NCBI GenBank assembly: GCA_013043705.1
Contig: JABDNS010000086.1
Location: 1 to 48,627, forward strand
Direction of reading: 5' to 3'
From: Pseudomonadales bacterium
GTDB taxonomy: Bacteria; Pseudomonadota; Gammaproteobacteria; Pseudomonadales; UBA7434
Length of the DNA stretch: 48,627 nucleotides
The number at the start of each line of letters is the position of its first letter. Position 1 is the first letter of the stretch. The notes under the pieces are model-generated. The model was not told the DNA's origin. It ran no database searches and was given only the letters and a program-made list of their open reading frames with translations. The position numbers and the translations under genes are program-made. Positions 1 to 8,348 of the stretch are shown here, piece by piece.

Positions 1-573
1 CTCGAAGAATTTGAAACCGTGGCGCTGCTGAAAAAACTCGAGCATATTCCAGACACCGAGCGCGATGTACTGATGTCGAAATGGAGCCGATACCAGGTGG
101 CGCGTGAAGCGCTTGCCGATGAGTGTGGCCACGCGGCGGCGCCGGGCTTTGCGGCGTTGGTTACCCAACGCCTGGCAGCTGAAGCGCTACCTGCGGCAGC
201 GGTGCATCGCGGGGAATTTCGGGCACCAATGTGGTCACGCGTGGCGGTTGCCGCCTCAGTCGCGTTTGCGGTTGTGATTGGCGTGCAACAATACCAGGGC
301 GCCAACACAGCTACTGAGCCGTCGCGGGTTGCCGCGGTTGAGGTGCTTTCAACGCCAGGTGGTGGCAATTTTGGAGCGGTTGCGAATACCGCGGGTGTAG
401 TGCTGCCGTCGCAATCCGCGTCTGGTGTGGCTGCCGTTAGCCCGGCACCCAATTCGAAAATTGCCGAAGAACGTTTGCGGCGCTATTTATTGCAGCATGC
501 AAGTAATGCCGCCGCGCAGCGTGGCCATGGTATTGCGCCGTTCGCGCGTGTTGCCAATTTTGAAAGCGAGTAA
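1..573 (+). CDS. rseA: Anti-sigma-E factor RseA/MucA, 5' end outside window
   Basis: This gene encodes the inner-membrane anti-sigma factor that holds sigma-E (RpoE/AlgU) inactive until envelope stress triggers its proteolysis. The open frame runs unbroken from base 1, so the true start lies upstream of the window; the first in-frame GTG at 19 is internal. What is visible is the end of the cytoplasmic sigma-binding domain (a KWSRYQVAREAL stretch typical of the family), one hydrophobic membrane segment (VAVAASVAFAVVIGV, about residue 75 of the visible part), then a variable Ala/Ser-rich periplasmic region ending RYLLQHASNAAAQRG, a tail seen in MucA/RseA proteins. The next gene is rseB, its periplasmic partner, which starts 25 bases downstream and supports the call. 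The rpoE gene is expected just left of the window. Confidence 0.9.
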   Translation, partial: LEEFETVALLKKLEHIPDTERDVLMSKWSRYQVAREALADECGHAAAPGFAALVTQRLAAEALPAAAVHRGEFRAPMWSRVAVAASVAFAVVIGVQQYQGANTATEPSRVAAVEVLSTPGGGNFGAVANTAGVVLPSQSASGVAAVSPAPNSKIAEERLRRYLLQHASNAAAQRGHGIAPFARVANFESE

Positions 574-598
574 GCCTGCCTTGCATTTAAATAGCAAT

Positions 599-1705
599 AT
601 GCTTTTACTCCGTAACCTGCATCGCAGGCGTGGAATGCGCTTATCCAAGCTGCCACGCGACGGCCGCTTCGGCATTGGCTCCTGGTTTAATAAATTGCTT
701 GGCAATTCGCTAGGGACAGCACTTGGTGTTTCGTTGGGGCTTGCGGCACTGTTGCTTAGCGCAAGTGCTAACAGTACAAACAATGCCAGCGCTGCAACGC
801 CCGAGCAATGGCTGATGGAAATGGGCAGTAATGCCTCCAGGCTTAACTACAGTGGTAGCCTGGTTTACACCGAGGGCCGGCGTATGCAGTCGATGCGCAT
901 TTATCACTCGGTCAAAAATGGCGTTCGTCGCGAGCGACTGGTTCACCTTAGCGGAGAGCCGCGCGAGGTGATCAGGCGCGGTGATACGGTGTTGTGCATT
1001 GACAAGGTGAACGGCGAAGTTGAATTGAAAAGCGCAAGCGGCGTGTCGGCCGTTGCGGGTAGCGGAGATTTTACCAGCCATTACGCGGCGCGCTTCGCAG
1101 CGCTGAGCGAACCTTACCAGGTTATTTTTGCCGGGCAGGGGCGGGTGGCTGGCCGCGACGTAATATTGATCGACCTGTTGCCCAAGGATCAGTATCGCCA
1201 TGGATTCAAGCTCGCGCTGGATAACGAGAGCAAGCTTTTATTGCGATCGCTGATGGTGGACGAAGCTGGGCAGGTGTTGGAGCGATTTGAATACACGCAA
1301 ATTGGTATTGGCCAGGATATCGCCGATGAGGATTTGGAGCCGCAGCTCAAAGTGGCCGGGAAGCCCCGGCCAGCGTCGGCGGCTGGCGAAACTGCACAGC
1401 GTCAGCCCCTGGCGTGGAAAGTCGGTTGGGTGCCGCCGGCCTTTATGCAATCGCAACCCGTTGCATCGGCGGGTGGCGGCGACATTGATCCTGGTGCGCA
1501 AATGTTCAGCGATGGATTAACGGCGTTTAGCGTATTTGTAGACGAGCAGTCCGCCATGGGCCAACACACTGAGCAACGTGGCGCCACCACGGCGCATACC
1601 ATTGTTGCCAACGATGCGCTTGGGCGCTTTAGTGTTACTGTAGTCGGTGAAATCCCGCGCCGCGCCGCGAAACGGATCGCAGCGTCGGTAAGCCGCCAGC
1701 CGTAG
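599..1705 (+). CDS. rseB: Sigma-E regulatory protein RseB/MucB
   Basis: RseB is a periplasmic protein that binds RseA, shields it from DegS cleavage and senses mislocalised lipopolysaccharide or lipoprotein. The protein is about 368 residues. It has a long basic N-terminal stretch and a hydrophobic signal segment (LGTALGVSLGLAALLLSASA), then the LolA-like N-terminal domain (LNYSGSLVYTEGRRMQSMRIYH, GVRRERLVHLSGEPREV) and the smaller C-terminal domain (LAWKVGWVPPAF, FSVFVD). Motif order matches MucB/RseB. The start is uncertain: ATG 599 is chosen, but ATG 635 has a better-placed purine-rich stretch before it and also keeps a signal peptide. It is co-transcribed with rseA by position. The reading frame is intact to TAG at 1703-1705. 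Confidence 0.9.
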   Translation: MLLLRNLHRRRGMRLSKLPRDGRFGIGSWFNKLLGNSLGTALGVSLGLAALLLSASANSTNNASAATPEQWLMEMGSNASRLNYSGSLVYTEGRRMQSMRIYHSVKNGVRRERLVHLSGEPREVIRRGDTVLCIDKVNGEVELKSASGVSAVAGSGDFTSHYAARFAALSEPYQVIFAGQGRVAGRDVILIDLLPKDQYRHGFKLALDNESKLLLRSLMVDEAGQVLERFEYTQIGIGQDIADEDLEPQLKVAGKPRPASAAGETAQRQPLAWKVGWVPPAFMQSQPVASAGGGDIDPGAQMFSDGLTAFSVFVDEQSAMGQHTEQRGATTAHTIVANDALGRFSVTVVGEIPRRAAKRIAASVSRQP

Positions 1706-1719
1706 CGCTCGTCTTTTTT

Positions 1720-1761
1720 CCGCGGCACTCGGCTTTTTATCCGCGGCACTCGGCTTTTTAT
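1720..1761 (+). repeat. Two-copy 21-bp tandem repeat after rseB
   Basis: The unit CCGCGGCACTCGGCTTTTTAT occurs twice back to back (1720-1740 and 1741-1761), followed by a degenerate partial copy (CGGCGGAGCGTGGCACT). It lies in the 143-bp gap between rseB and rseC. Each unit carries a short T run but no convincing stem, so a terminator role is unproven. Confidence 0.8.
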
Positions 1762-1848
1762 CGGCGGAGCGTGGCACTTATATTGTGGCAGTAAGATAGG
1801 CTCGCAACGCAGCTTGCGCGTATAATTGTTCACGGGCACATTGTTGGC

Positions 1849-2394
1849 ATGGCCAGAACAAACGGTAAATGTATGGTTCTATCATCACTCACACCACCAG
1901 AGGGTACTGACCCCGGCAATCACCAGGCCGGGCATAGCGTAGAGCGCGCGCGCGTTGTTTCGGTTCAGCGTGGCCACGCCCAGCAACCGACCACGGTCTG
2001 GGTGGAGGCATTTCAACAGACCACCTGCGGCTCATGCAGCGCGAAGCATGCCTGCGGCCAGGGTGTATTGCAGCGCTGGTTTGCGCGTAGGCAACGGCAC
2101 TACCCGGTGCGTTGCGATGCCGAGCAAGCTGGCTTGCTGGCGGTTGGACAGTGGGTCGAAGTAGCGGTACCCGAAGGTGCGCTGAGCCGCGCTTCCGTTT
2201 TGGCCTATTTAGTGCCGTTGTTCGGAATGTTGTCTGCAGCTATTTTGGCAGAATTTTTGGCGCTGGCAGATTTGGCCGTTGCGGCCTGCGCGGCGCTCGG
2301 CCTGGGTGGCGGGATGCTGCTGGCGCGTCGCCTGGCACTGCCCTCGGAGCGTAGCGCGCTGGAGCCGCGTTTGCTGCGGCTCGCCCACGCTTGA
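1849..2394 (+). CDS. rseC: SoxR-reducing system / sigma-E regulator RseC (MucC)
   Basis: RseC is an inner-membrane protein that modulates sigma-E activity and, in Escherichia coli, takes part in reducing SoxR. The 181-residue product shows the family hallmarks: an N-terminal RARVVSV...TVWVEAFQQ strand, a cysteine cluster TTCGSCSAKHACGQGVL (four Cys, about residues 60-74), a domain ending VGQWVEVAVPE, and two membrane segments (SVLAYLVPLFGMLSAAILAEFL and VAACAALGLGGGMLLARRL). Family members usually begin close to the RARVV motif, so the first 30 or so residues are extra or the start is wrong. ATG 1849 and ATG 1873 are both possible and neither has a clear ribosome-binding site. In this genome type rseC is followed by lepA, as here; no mucD protease gene is present. 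Confidence 0.88.
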   Translation: MARTNGKCMVLSSLTPPEGTDPGNHQAGHSVERARVVSVQRGHAQQPTTVWVEAFQQTTCGSCSAKHACGQGVLQRWFARRQRHYPVRCDAEQAGLLAVGQWVEVAVPEGALSRASVLAYLVPLFGMLSAAILAEFLALADLAVAACAALGLGGGMLLARRLALPSERSALEPRLLRLAHA

Positions 2395-2525
2395 TCAATT
2401 CGGATCGTTCAGGCTCGTTTATTCCGGCGATTCGCACAATGCTTGTATGCCACGCGCAGGCTTTGCTTAGGCCCGCATTGTCCGCTTTTATTCTACATTT
2501 ACTCCAATAGCGAAGCACCGCCGCA

Positions 2526-2536
2526 TGCTATACAAT
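2526..2536 (+). promoter_or_regulatory. Candidate promoter -10 for the lepA operon
   Basis: The 309-bp gap between rseC and lepA (2395-2703) has no credible gene. Its only clear signal is TGCTATACAAT at 2526-2536, readable either as an extended -10 (TG-n-TATACA) or as TACAAT, one base from TATAAT. No strong -35 is visible. It would give a leader of about 160 bases before lepA. The call is by motif only. Confidence 0.4.
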
Positions 2537-2703
2537 CCGCGGCGATTTCCACGTCTCTGCTCACGCTCATTCCCGAAGCCCGATAACGCGATGTCGCAAC
2601 AATTGGCGCCAGCGGCGCTCGCCAAACCGCTAAATTCTAGCTGTGTGCAAAGCCCGTGCATGCGCGGTTTTACGCTTGCCTGGCAGCCAGGCCAGGCTGC
2701 AAT

Positions 2704-4506
2704 ATGAATCCGGCTGATGCACGCATTCGCAACTTCTCCATCATCGCGCATATCGATCATGGCAAGTCGACGCTGGCCGACCGCTTTATCCAAACCTGTG
2801 GTGGGCTCACCCAGCGGGAAATGGCAGAGCAAGTGCTTGATTCGATGGATATCGAGCGTGAGCGGGGCATCACCATCAAGGCGCAGAGCGTTACTTTGCA
2901 CTACAAGGCGCGCGACGGCGAGACTTACCAGCTTAACTTTATCGACACGCCCGGCCACGTTGATTTTTCTTACGAAGTCTCGCGCTCGCTGGCGGCTTGC
3001 GAGGGCGCACTGTTAATCGTCGACGCGGCGCAGGGTGTTGAGGCGCAATCGGTTGCCAACTGCTACACCGCCATTGAGCAGGGCCTTGAAGTGTTACCTG
3101 TACTTAACAAGATGGACTTGCCGCAGGCCGAGCCGGATCGCGTTGCGCAGGAAATTGAAGACATTATCGGTGTCGATGCCAGTTTAGCATGCCGTGTCAG
3201 CGCCAAGTCGGGCGAGGGCGTGGAAGATGTACTTGAACAAATCGTGCAGCTTATTCCACCACCCGAGGGCGATCGTGACGCGCCTTTGAAAGCGCTAATT
3301 ATTGATTCCTGGTTCGACAACTACCTGGGCGTCGTGTCGCTGGTTAAAGTAGTGCAGGGTACATTGCACAAACGCGACAAAATTGTCGCCATGAGTTTGC
3401 GCAAGAGTCACCAGGTCGACGAGCTTGGCGTATTCACCCCAAACAAGAAACCACTCGATGCATTGGCCGCAGGTGAAGTGGGTTATGTGGTTGCAGGCAT
3501 TAAAGACATACACGGCGCACCGGTGGGCGATACCTTTACGCATGCCAATAATAGCGGCGTAGAGGCGCTGCCCGGCTTCCAGAAAGTGCAGCCCAAGGTA
3601 TACGCGGGCTTGTTTACCGTGAGCTCCGATGATTACGAATCGTTTCGCGAGGCACTGGCCAAGCTTACGTTGAACGATGCCTCGTTGTTTTATGAGCCTG
3701 AAGTTTCCGATGCACTCGGGTTTGGTTTCCGCTGTGGTTTCCTGGGCATGTTGCATATGGAGATTATCCAGGAGCGACTGGAGCGCGAGTACAACCTGGA
3801 TTTGATCACCACTGCGCCAACGGTAATTTACGAGGTGGTAACCGCACAGGGTGAAACGGTAGAGGTAGATAACCCTTCGCGCCTACCCGATGTGGCAAGC
3901 ATTACCGAGATGCGCGAACCAATCGTGCGAGCGAATATTCTGGTGCCGCAAGATTACCTGGGCAGTGTAATCACCCTGTGTGTTGAAAAGCGTGGCACGC
4001 AAAAAGACATGCAATTCATGGGCAAGCAGGTATCGCTAACTTACGAGCTGCCGATGAACGAAGTGGTGCTGGATTTCTTCGACAGGCTGAAGTCCTGTAG
4101 CAAGGGCTATGCATCGCTGGATTATCACTTCGAGCGCTTTGAGGCGGCCAAGCTGGTTAGGTTGGACGTGCTGATTAATGGCGAACGGGTAGATGCACTG
4201 GCCATTATCGTGCACCGCGATCTGGCGGAATCGCGCGGGCGCGCTTTAGTAGAAGCGATGAAGGAATTGATTCCGCGGCAAATGTTTGATGTGGCTATCC
4301 AAGCCGCTATTGGCGGGCATGTTATTGCCAGGCAAACTGTGAAGGCGTTGCGTAAAAATGTTACCGCAAAATGTTACGGTGGCGATGCAACACGCAAGCG
4401 TAAGCTGCTGGAAAAGCAAAAGGCAGGCAAGAAGCGCATGAAGCAGGTTGGCAGCGTGGAAATTCCGCAGTCGGCATTCCTGGCCGTGCTGAAAGTCGAT
4501 AGTTAA
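2704..4506 (+). CDS. lepA: Elongation factor 4 (LepA), ribosome back-translocase GTPase
   Basis: LepA/EF4 is a ribosome-binding GTPase of the EF-G superfamily, involved in back-translocation and 30S biogenesis under stress. The 600-residue protein has the normal length. G1 is AHIDHGKST (residues 15-23), the switch II motif is DTPGH (81-85) and G4 is NKMD (135-138). The EF-G-like domains follow, and the LepA-specific C-terminal domain ends [20 protein letters not shown], rich in basic residues. The start is ATG 2704 ([20 protein letters not shown]), which matches LepA N-termini; an upstream in-frame ATG at 2656 would add a sequence not seen in the family. It heads the lepA-lepB-DUF4845-rnc-era-recO series; lepB follows after 29 bases. 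Confidence 0.98.
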   Translation: MNPADARIRNFSIIAHIDHGKSTLADRFIQTCGGLTQREMAEQVLDSMDIERERGITIKAQSVTLHYKARDGETYQLNFIDTPGHVDFSYEVSRSLAACEGALLIVDAAQGVEAQSVANCYTAIEQGLEVLPVLNKMDLPQAEPDRVAQEIEDIIGVDASLACRVSAKSGEGVEDVLEQIVQLIPPPEGDRDAPLKALIIDSWFDNYLGVVSLVKVVQGTLHKRDKIVAMSLRKSHQVDELGVFTPNKKPLDALAAGEVGYVVAGIKDIHGAPVGDTFTHANNSGVEALPGFQKVQPKVYAGLFTVSSDDYESFREALAKLTLNDASLFYEPEVSDALGFGFRCGFLGMLHMEIIQERLEREYNLDLITTAPTVIYEVVTAQGETVEVDNPSRLPDVASITEMREPIVRANILVPQDYLGSVITLCVEKRGTQKDMQFMGKQVSLTYELPMNEVVLDFFDRLKSCSKGYASLDYHFERFEAAKLVRLDVLINGERVDALAIIVHRDLAESRGRALVEAMKELIPRQMFDVAIQAAIGGHVIARQTVKALRKNVTAKCYGGDATRKRKLLEKQKAGKKRMKQVGSVEIPQSAFLAVLKVDS

Positions 4507-4535
4507 ACCCTGAAAAGTTCTGAATAGAAAACCTT

Positions 4536-5282
4536 ATGGATATCAATTTTCCTTTAATCCTGTTTGCGTTAATTGTGCTCGGCGCGGCAATCTGGATTGC
4601 TGATATTGTTTGGCTGCGCAAGCATCGCGACGCTGGTGCCAAAGAGCCGATGTTGGTGGAAAATGCACGAGCGCTAACGCCGGTGCTGGCGCTGGTCTTT
4701 GTTATTCGCTCTTTCTTATACGAGCCATTCCAGATCCCGTCAGGCTCAATGGAGCAAACCCTGCTGGTTGGCGACTTTATCCTGGTTAACAAATACACCT
4801 ACGGTATTCGCCTGCCAATTTTGCGCAACAAGGTGATGGATAATAACGACCCGGCGCGCGGCGATGTCATGGTTTTCTTCCCACCGCACAAGGACCAGTA
4901 CTACATCAAACGAGTGGTCGGTTTGCCTGGTGACAAAGTCGAGTACAAAAACAAGGTCTTGTATATCAATGGCGAAATGCAGCCGCAAAAGCCGCTCGCG
5001 GGGAACAAGCGTTCGATCTACCGACAGCGCCTTGAGCAGCTTGGTGATGTTGAGCACCAGATCCAGCTTAATATTACGGTTAATCGCAACGACGATCGCT
5101 CGCTGGTGGTGCCCGAAGGGCACTACTATATGATGGGCGACAATCGCGATAACAGCGCCGATAGCCGCGAATGGGGCTCGGTGCACGAGTCGCGCATTGT
5201 GGGCAGGGCGGTCGCCATCTGGATGCACAAGAAGCCAGGCTGGAATTTGCCAACTTTTTCCAGGGCTGGCGGGTTTGACTGA
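4536..5282 (+). CDS. lepB: Signal peptidase I (LepB)
   Basis: LepB is the inner-membrane serine/lysine protease that removes signal peptides from exported proteins. The 248-residue sequence starts with a membrane segment (FPLILFALIVLGAAIWIADIVW) and a second one (LTPVLALVFVIRSFLY). The catalytic serine box IPSGSMEQTL gives Ser71, the lysine box YYIKRVVGLPGD gives Lys125, and box E is MGDNRDNSADSREWG. All expected catalytic residues are present, so the enzyme should be active. It is tightly placed after lepA, the classical lepA-lepB pair. Confidence 0.98.
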   Translation: MDINFPLILFALIVLGAAIWIADIVWLRKHRDAGAKEPMLVENARALTPVLALVFVIRSFLYEPFQIPSGSMEQTLLVGDFILVNKYTYGIRLPILRNKVMDNNDPARGDVMVFFPPHKDQYYIKRVVGLPGDKVEYKNKVLYINGEMQPQKPLAGNKRSIYRQRLEQLGDVEHQIQLNITVNRNDDRSLVVPEGHYYMMGDNRDNSADSREWGSVHESRIVGRAVAIWMHKKPGWNLPTFSRAGGFD

Positions 5283-5307
5283 GCATTTAGCGAGCAGATC
5301 GCGACAG

Positions 5308-5316
5308 TGCTAAAAT
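5308..5316 (+). promoter_or_regulatory. Possible internal promoter before the DUF4845 gene
   Basis: TGCTAAAAT at 5308-5316 fits an extended -10 element (TG-n-TAAAAT, one mismatch to TATAAT). It sits in the 109-bp gap after lepB, with no good -35. It may allow expression of the downstream genes apart from lepA-lepB, but could be chance. Confidence 0.25.
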
Positions 5317-5350
5317 TGCAATATAGCTAGCGTCTATACGTTGCGCGCGC

Positions 5351-5385
5351 AGCAACAGAGGGCGTAGCGCACACAGCAACAGAGG
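5351..5385 (+). repeat. 11-bp direct repeat carrying the Shine-Dalgarno sequence
   Basis: AGCAACAGAGG occurs at 5351-5361 and again at 5375-5385. The second copy provides the AGAGG ribosome-binding site six bases before ATG 5392; the first copy is not followed by a start codon. Confidence 0.6.
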
Positions 5386-5391
5386 TTGATC

Positions 5392-5817
5392 ATGAACAGC
5401 ACAAACGAAACTCGCTTAAGCGCTCACCGCTCATCCAGTGCTCACAGGCAATACGGTATGGGCATGCTCAGCATGCTGGTCGCCATTCTTGTTTGCGGTG
5501 TTTCTATTACCTGCGCAGTAAAGATGGTGCCGTTCTATGTTGAAAACTGGAACATCAAATCGATATTGGGTGATCTACAGGAGCAGTTCAACGGTGACCC
5601 CACGGTTAAAAAAGAAGATATCGTGGATAAACTCAACAAGCGCATGTATATCGATATGGTTGAAGCGATAAGCGCGAAAGATATTAGTGTGAGAAAAGAA
5701 AATACCGGCTATGTGGTTAATGCAAATTATGAAAAGCGGGTGAACCTGTTTGGCAATGTCGATGTAGTTATGGTGTTCGACAATAACGAAGTTGAAATTT
5801 CACTAACCGGCCGTTAG
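5392..5817 (+). CDS. DUF4845 family small membrane protein
   Basis: This 141-residue protein sits between lepB and rnc, where many pseudomonads carry a DUF4845 gene. After a polar N-terminus it has one membrane segment with a type IV pilin-like look (YGMGMLSMLVAILVCGVSITCAVKMVPFY). A periplasmic domain of about 90 residues follows, containing VKKEDIVDKLNKRMYIDMV and ending in alternating beta-strand residues (FGNVDVVMVFDNNEVEISLTGR). ATG 5392 is chosen because AGAGG lies six bases upstream; TTG 5386 is less likely. Function is not established. Its position suggests an envelope role tied to the LepB operon, which is inference. Confidence 0.85.
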   Translation: MNSTNETRLSAHRSSSAHRQYGMGMLSMLVAILVCGVSITCAVKMVPFYVENWNIKSILGDLQEQFNGDPTVKKEDIVDKLNKRMYIDMVEAISAKDISVRKENTGYVVNANYEKRVNLFGNVDVVMVFDNNEVEISLTGR

Positions 5818-5899
5818 AACGCTATCGTCGAGTTCTCCCCCTCGAATTATTCTTGCTTCAACCAAGCCTCGTAGTGCAATTGCGCGCGGAGTGTTCGCG

Positions 5900-6604
5900 A
5901 TGTTGAGTGAATCCGGCCTGGATGCCCTGCAGGAGCGTGTGGGTCATACCTTTGCTAACGTCGAACTGCTCCACCAGGCCCTGCGGCATCGCAGCGCGGG
6001 CTCGCCCGACAACGAGCGGCTGGAGTTTCTAGGCGATGCGATTCTCGATGCGGTAGTGTCCGAGTATCTCTACCTTACTTATCGCGATGAGGCGGAAGGC
6101 GTATTAACTACCGCCCGGGCGAAGTTGGTGCGTGGCGATACGCTGGCGTCACTTGCATCGAATTGGCAGCTTCACCCGGTGCTGGTGCTGGGCAAGGGCG
6201 AGCAAAGTGGTGTCGATGTTCGCGCATCCATTCTTGCTGCCGCGGTAGAAGCGGTTATCGGCGCAGTCTACCTTGACGGCGGCTTCGCGTCAGCGCGACG
6301 CGTGATACTGGCGCTAATGGAACAAGAATTACAGCGTATAGAACCCGGCGAGCGTCAAAAAGACGCGAAAACGCGGCTGCAGGAGCATACCCAAAAGACC
6401 TTGCAGGTGTTACCCGTGTACCAGGTTCGCGATGCCAGTGGGCCTGCGCACCAGCGCTACTTTCGGGTAAGCTGCTCGGTACAGGGCGTTGCAGGGCACA
6501 CCAGCGGTGAGGCGCCCAGCAGGCGGGTTGCCGAACAGCACGCCGCTGAACTAATGTTGCAAAAGCTTGGCGCGAAGCCCGCCGATCCGGATACCAGTAC
6601 GTGA
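5900..6604 (+). CDS. rnc: Ribonuclease III
   Basis: RNase III cleaves double-stranded RNA, processing rRNA precursors and many mRNAs. The 234-residue protein has the family signature NERLEFLGDAILD starting at residue 38 (metal ligand Asp46) and the second catalytic acid Glu118 in ILAAAVEAVIGAVYLDGG. The C-terminal double-stranded-RNA-binding domain starts near DAKTRLQEHTQK and ends RVAEQHAAELMLQKLG. ATG 5900 is preferred because GGAG lies about eight bases upstream; GTG 5891 would add three residues. The gene overlaps era by four bases (GTGA), implying translational coupling. Confidence 0.97.
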   Translation: MLSESGLDALQERVGHTFANVELLHQALRHRSAGSPDNERLEFLGDAILDAVVSEYLYLTYRDEAEGVLTTARAKLVRGDTLASLASNWQLHPVLVLGKGEQSGVDVRASILAAAVEAVIGAVYLDGGFASARRVILALMEQELQRIEPGERQKDAKTRLQEHTQKTLQVLPVYQVRDASGPAHQRYFRVSCSVQGVAGHTSGEAPSRRVAEQHAAELMLQKLGAKPADPDTST

Positions 6605-7536
6605 AAGACCAGCAAAAAAAACCGCCCCAGGAAAATATTGCCGCGCCACAATACTGCGGCTATGTGGCGATTGTAGGCCGGCCCAATGTTGGCAAATCGA
6701 CGCTGCTGAATAAAATACTCGGGCAAAAAATAAGTATTACCTCGCGTAAACCGCAAACTACGCGTCACCAGGTGATGGGTATCGATACCCATGAACAGTA
6801 CCAGACCGTATTTGTTGATACGCCGGGTGTACAGCGCAAACACGACTCCGCGATTCATCGCTACATGAACAAGGCGGCAACCAGCGCCATGCTGGATGTT
6901 GATGTGGTGGTGTTGGTGGTGGATCGACTGCAGTGGACCGAAGAGGATGCATTCGTCGCTGCCAGTATCAAGCCAACCGAGGCGCCTGTAATACTGGCGA
7001 TTAATAAGGTCGACCGCCTGGTTGAAAAGGCACGCCTGTTGCCGCACATTCAAAGCCTGGCGTCGGAACTTTCCTGGGCCGACATTATTCCAGTTTCCGC
7101 CAAGTCGGGGCACAACGTAGACGCGCTGCAGGGGGCTATTCGCAAGCGCCTACCCGAACAAGCACATTTTTTCCCTGCAGAGCAGATAACCGATCGCAGC
7201 GAGCGCTTTCTGGTGGCTGAAATTATTCGCGAAAAAATTATGCGCGCGATGGGTGAGGAGCTGCCACATAAAGCAGCCGTCGAGATTGAGCGTTTTGAAA
7301 GCGAAGCCAGGTTAACAACTATTAGCGCGCTTATCTGGGTAGAACGCGATGGCCAGAAAAAAATACTGGTTGGCAAGTCGGGCGCGAATTTAAAGGCCAT
7401 AGGTAGCGAGGCGCGTACAGATATTGAGCGGCTGCTCGATACCAAGGTTATGCTAAAACTTTGGGTTAAGGTGAAGGCCAGCTGGTCGGACGACGAGCGC
7501 ATGTTGCAAAGTCTTGGCTATAGCGAGACGCGCTGA
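6601..7536 (+). CDS. era: GTPase Era, 30S assembly
   Basis: Era is a membrane-associated GTPase that binds the 3' end of 16S rRNA and assists 30S maturation. The 311-residue sequence shows G1 GRPNVGKST (residues 26-34), the G2 region KPQTTRHQV, G3 DTPG (73-76), G4 NKVD (135-138) and G5 SAKSG. The C-terminal KH RNA-binding domain carries ILVGKSGANLKAIGSEAR. The start is GTG 6601, overlapping the rnc stop. Length and motif spacing are standard. The rnc-era-recO order is widely conserved. Confidence 0.98.
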   Translation: MKDQQKKPPQENIAAPQYCGYVAIVGRPNVGKSTLLNKILGQKISITSRKPQTTRHQVMGIDTHEQYQTVFVDTPGVQRKHDSAIHRYMNKAATSAMLDVDVVVLVVDRLQWTEEDAFVAASIKPTEAPVILAINKVDRLVEKARLLPHIQSLASELSWADIIPVSAKSGHNVDALQGAIRKRLPEQAHFFPAEQITDRSERFLVAEIIREKIMRAMGEELPHKAAVEIERFESEARLTTISALIWVERDGQKKILVGKSGANLKAIGSEARTDIERLLDTKVMLKLWVKVKASWSDDERMLQSLGYSETR

Positions 7537-7544
7537 AATCTGCC

Positions 7545-8348
7545 ATGGCTAGCGTAGAGCAAACCCGCGTCTTTGTCTTGCACCAGCGCCCGTACCGCGA
7601 GACTTCGGCGATCGTCGATTTTATTTCCGAGCACCATGGCCGCTTGTCGGTCGTTTGCAAAGGCTTGCGCGGCCAGGGTAAAGCTGGCATGGGGTTACGC
7701 GCCAACCTTCAGCCTTTCGCCGAGCTTTCGCTGGGCTTTGCCGGTCGTTCCGAACTAAAAAGCCTGCGCAGTATTGAAGCATTGCAAGCAGCGCCGAGAA
7801 TGTCGCGCGACACGCTCTATGCGGCGCTGTATATGAACGAGCTGCTGCTGCGCCTGGGCAGGGCCAACGAGTTTTGCCAGGATATATACAGCCATTACCG
7901 CAATACTTTGCAGGAATTGTGTGGCCTTGATGCACTGGGCAGGCAGGCAGGCACAGCCAGCGATGGTGAGCGCAGCGCACGCAGCCACAACGTTGAAGTT
8001 GCCTTACGAAAATTTGAGTTTGCGCTTATCGAAATAATGGGGTTCGCACTGAATTTCGAATATACCTGTGATACCCATGAGCCGATTGTAAGCGCGCAAT
8101 ATTACAGTTACTTCGCCGGCCATGGTTTTCAGCGCAAACAGAATGCAGCGCACGGCGAAGTTTTTTCGCCGTCGCAGGTTGCCGAACAAACGCAGGCGTT
8201 GGTCGCCAGCGGCGAGATCCTGGCCTTGTTGGCGACAGGTGATTTTGAAAAACCCGAGGCGCGTAAATTTGCCAAACGATTAACGCGCGCAGCACTGCAC
8301 CCATTACTCGGTGAGCGGCCAATGAAAACGCGTGAGCTCTACGCCTAG
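7545..8348 (+). CDS. recO: DNA repair protein RecO
   Basis: RecO works with RecR (and RecF) to load RecA onto SSB-coated single-stranded DNA. The 267-residue protein starts MASVEQTRVFVLHQRPYRETSAIVDFI, the N-terminal OB-fold typical of RecO, with the VVCKGLRGQGK basic stretch. A helical C-terminal part follows (LYAALYMNELLLRL, the family's YxNELLLRL box). No zinc-binding cysteine quartet is visible, as in many proteobacterial RecO proteins. Its stop codon overlaps the stop codon of the convergent kinase gene. The usual downstream neighbours pdxJ and acpS are absent. Confidence 0.95.
   Translation: MASVEQTRVFVLHQRPYRETSAIVDFISEHHGRLSVVCKGLRGQGKAGMGLRANLQPFAELSLGFAGRSELKSLRSIEALQAAPRMSRDTLYAALYMNELLLRLGRANEFCQDIYSHYRNTLQELCGLDALGRQAGTASDGERSARSHNVEVALRKFEFALIEIMGFALNFEYTCDTHEPIVSAQYYSYFAGHGFQRKQNAAHGEVFSPSQVAEQTQALVASGEILALLATGDFEKPEARKFAKRLTRAALHPLLGERPMKTRELYA

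Noticed and set aside
2488-2958. Minus-strand frame of 156 codons upstream of and over lepA
   Set aside because: It overlaps the well-supported lepA N-terminus and shows no domain or start signal.
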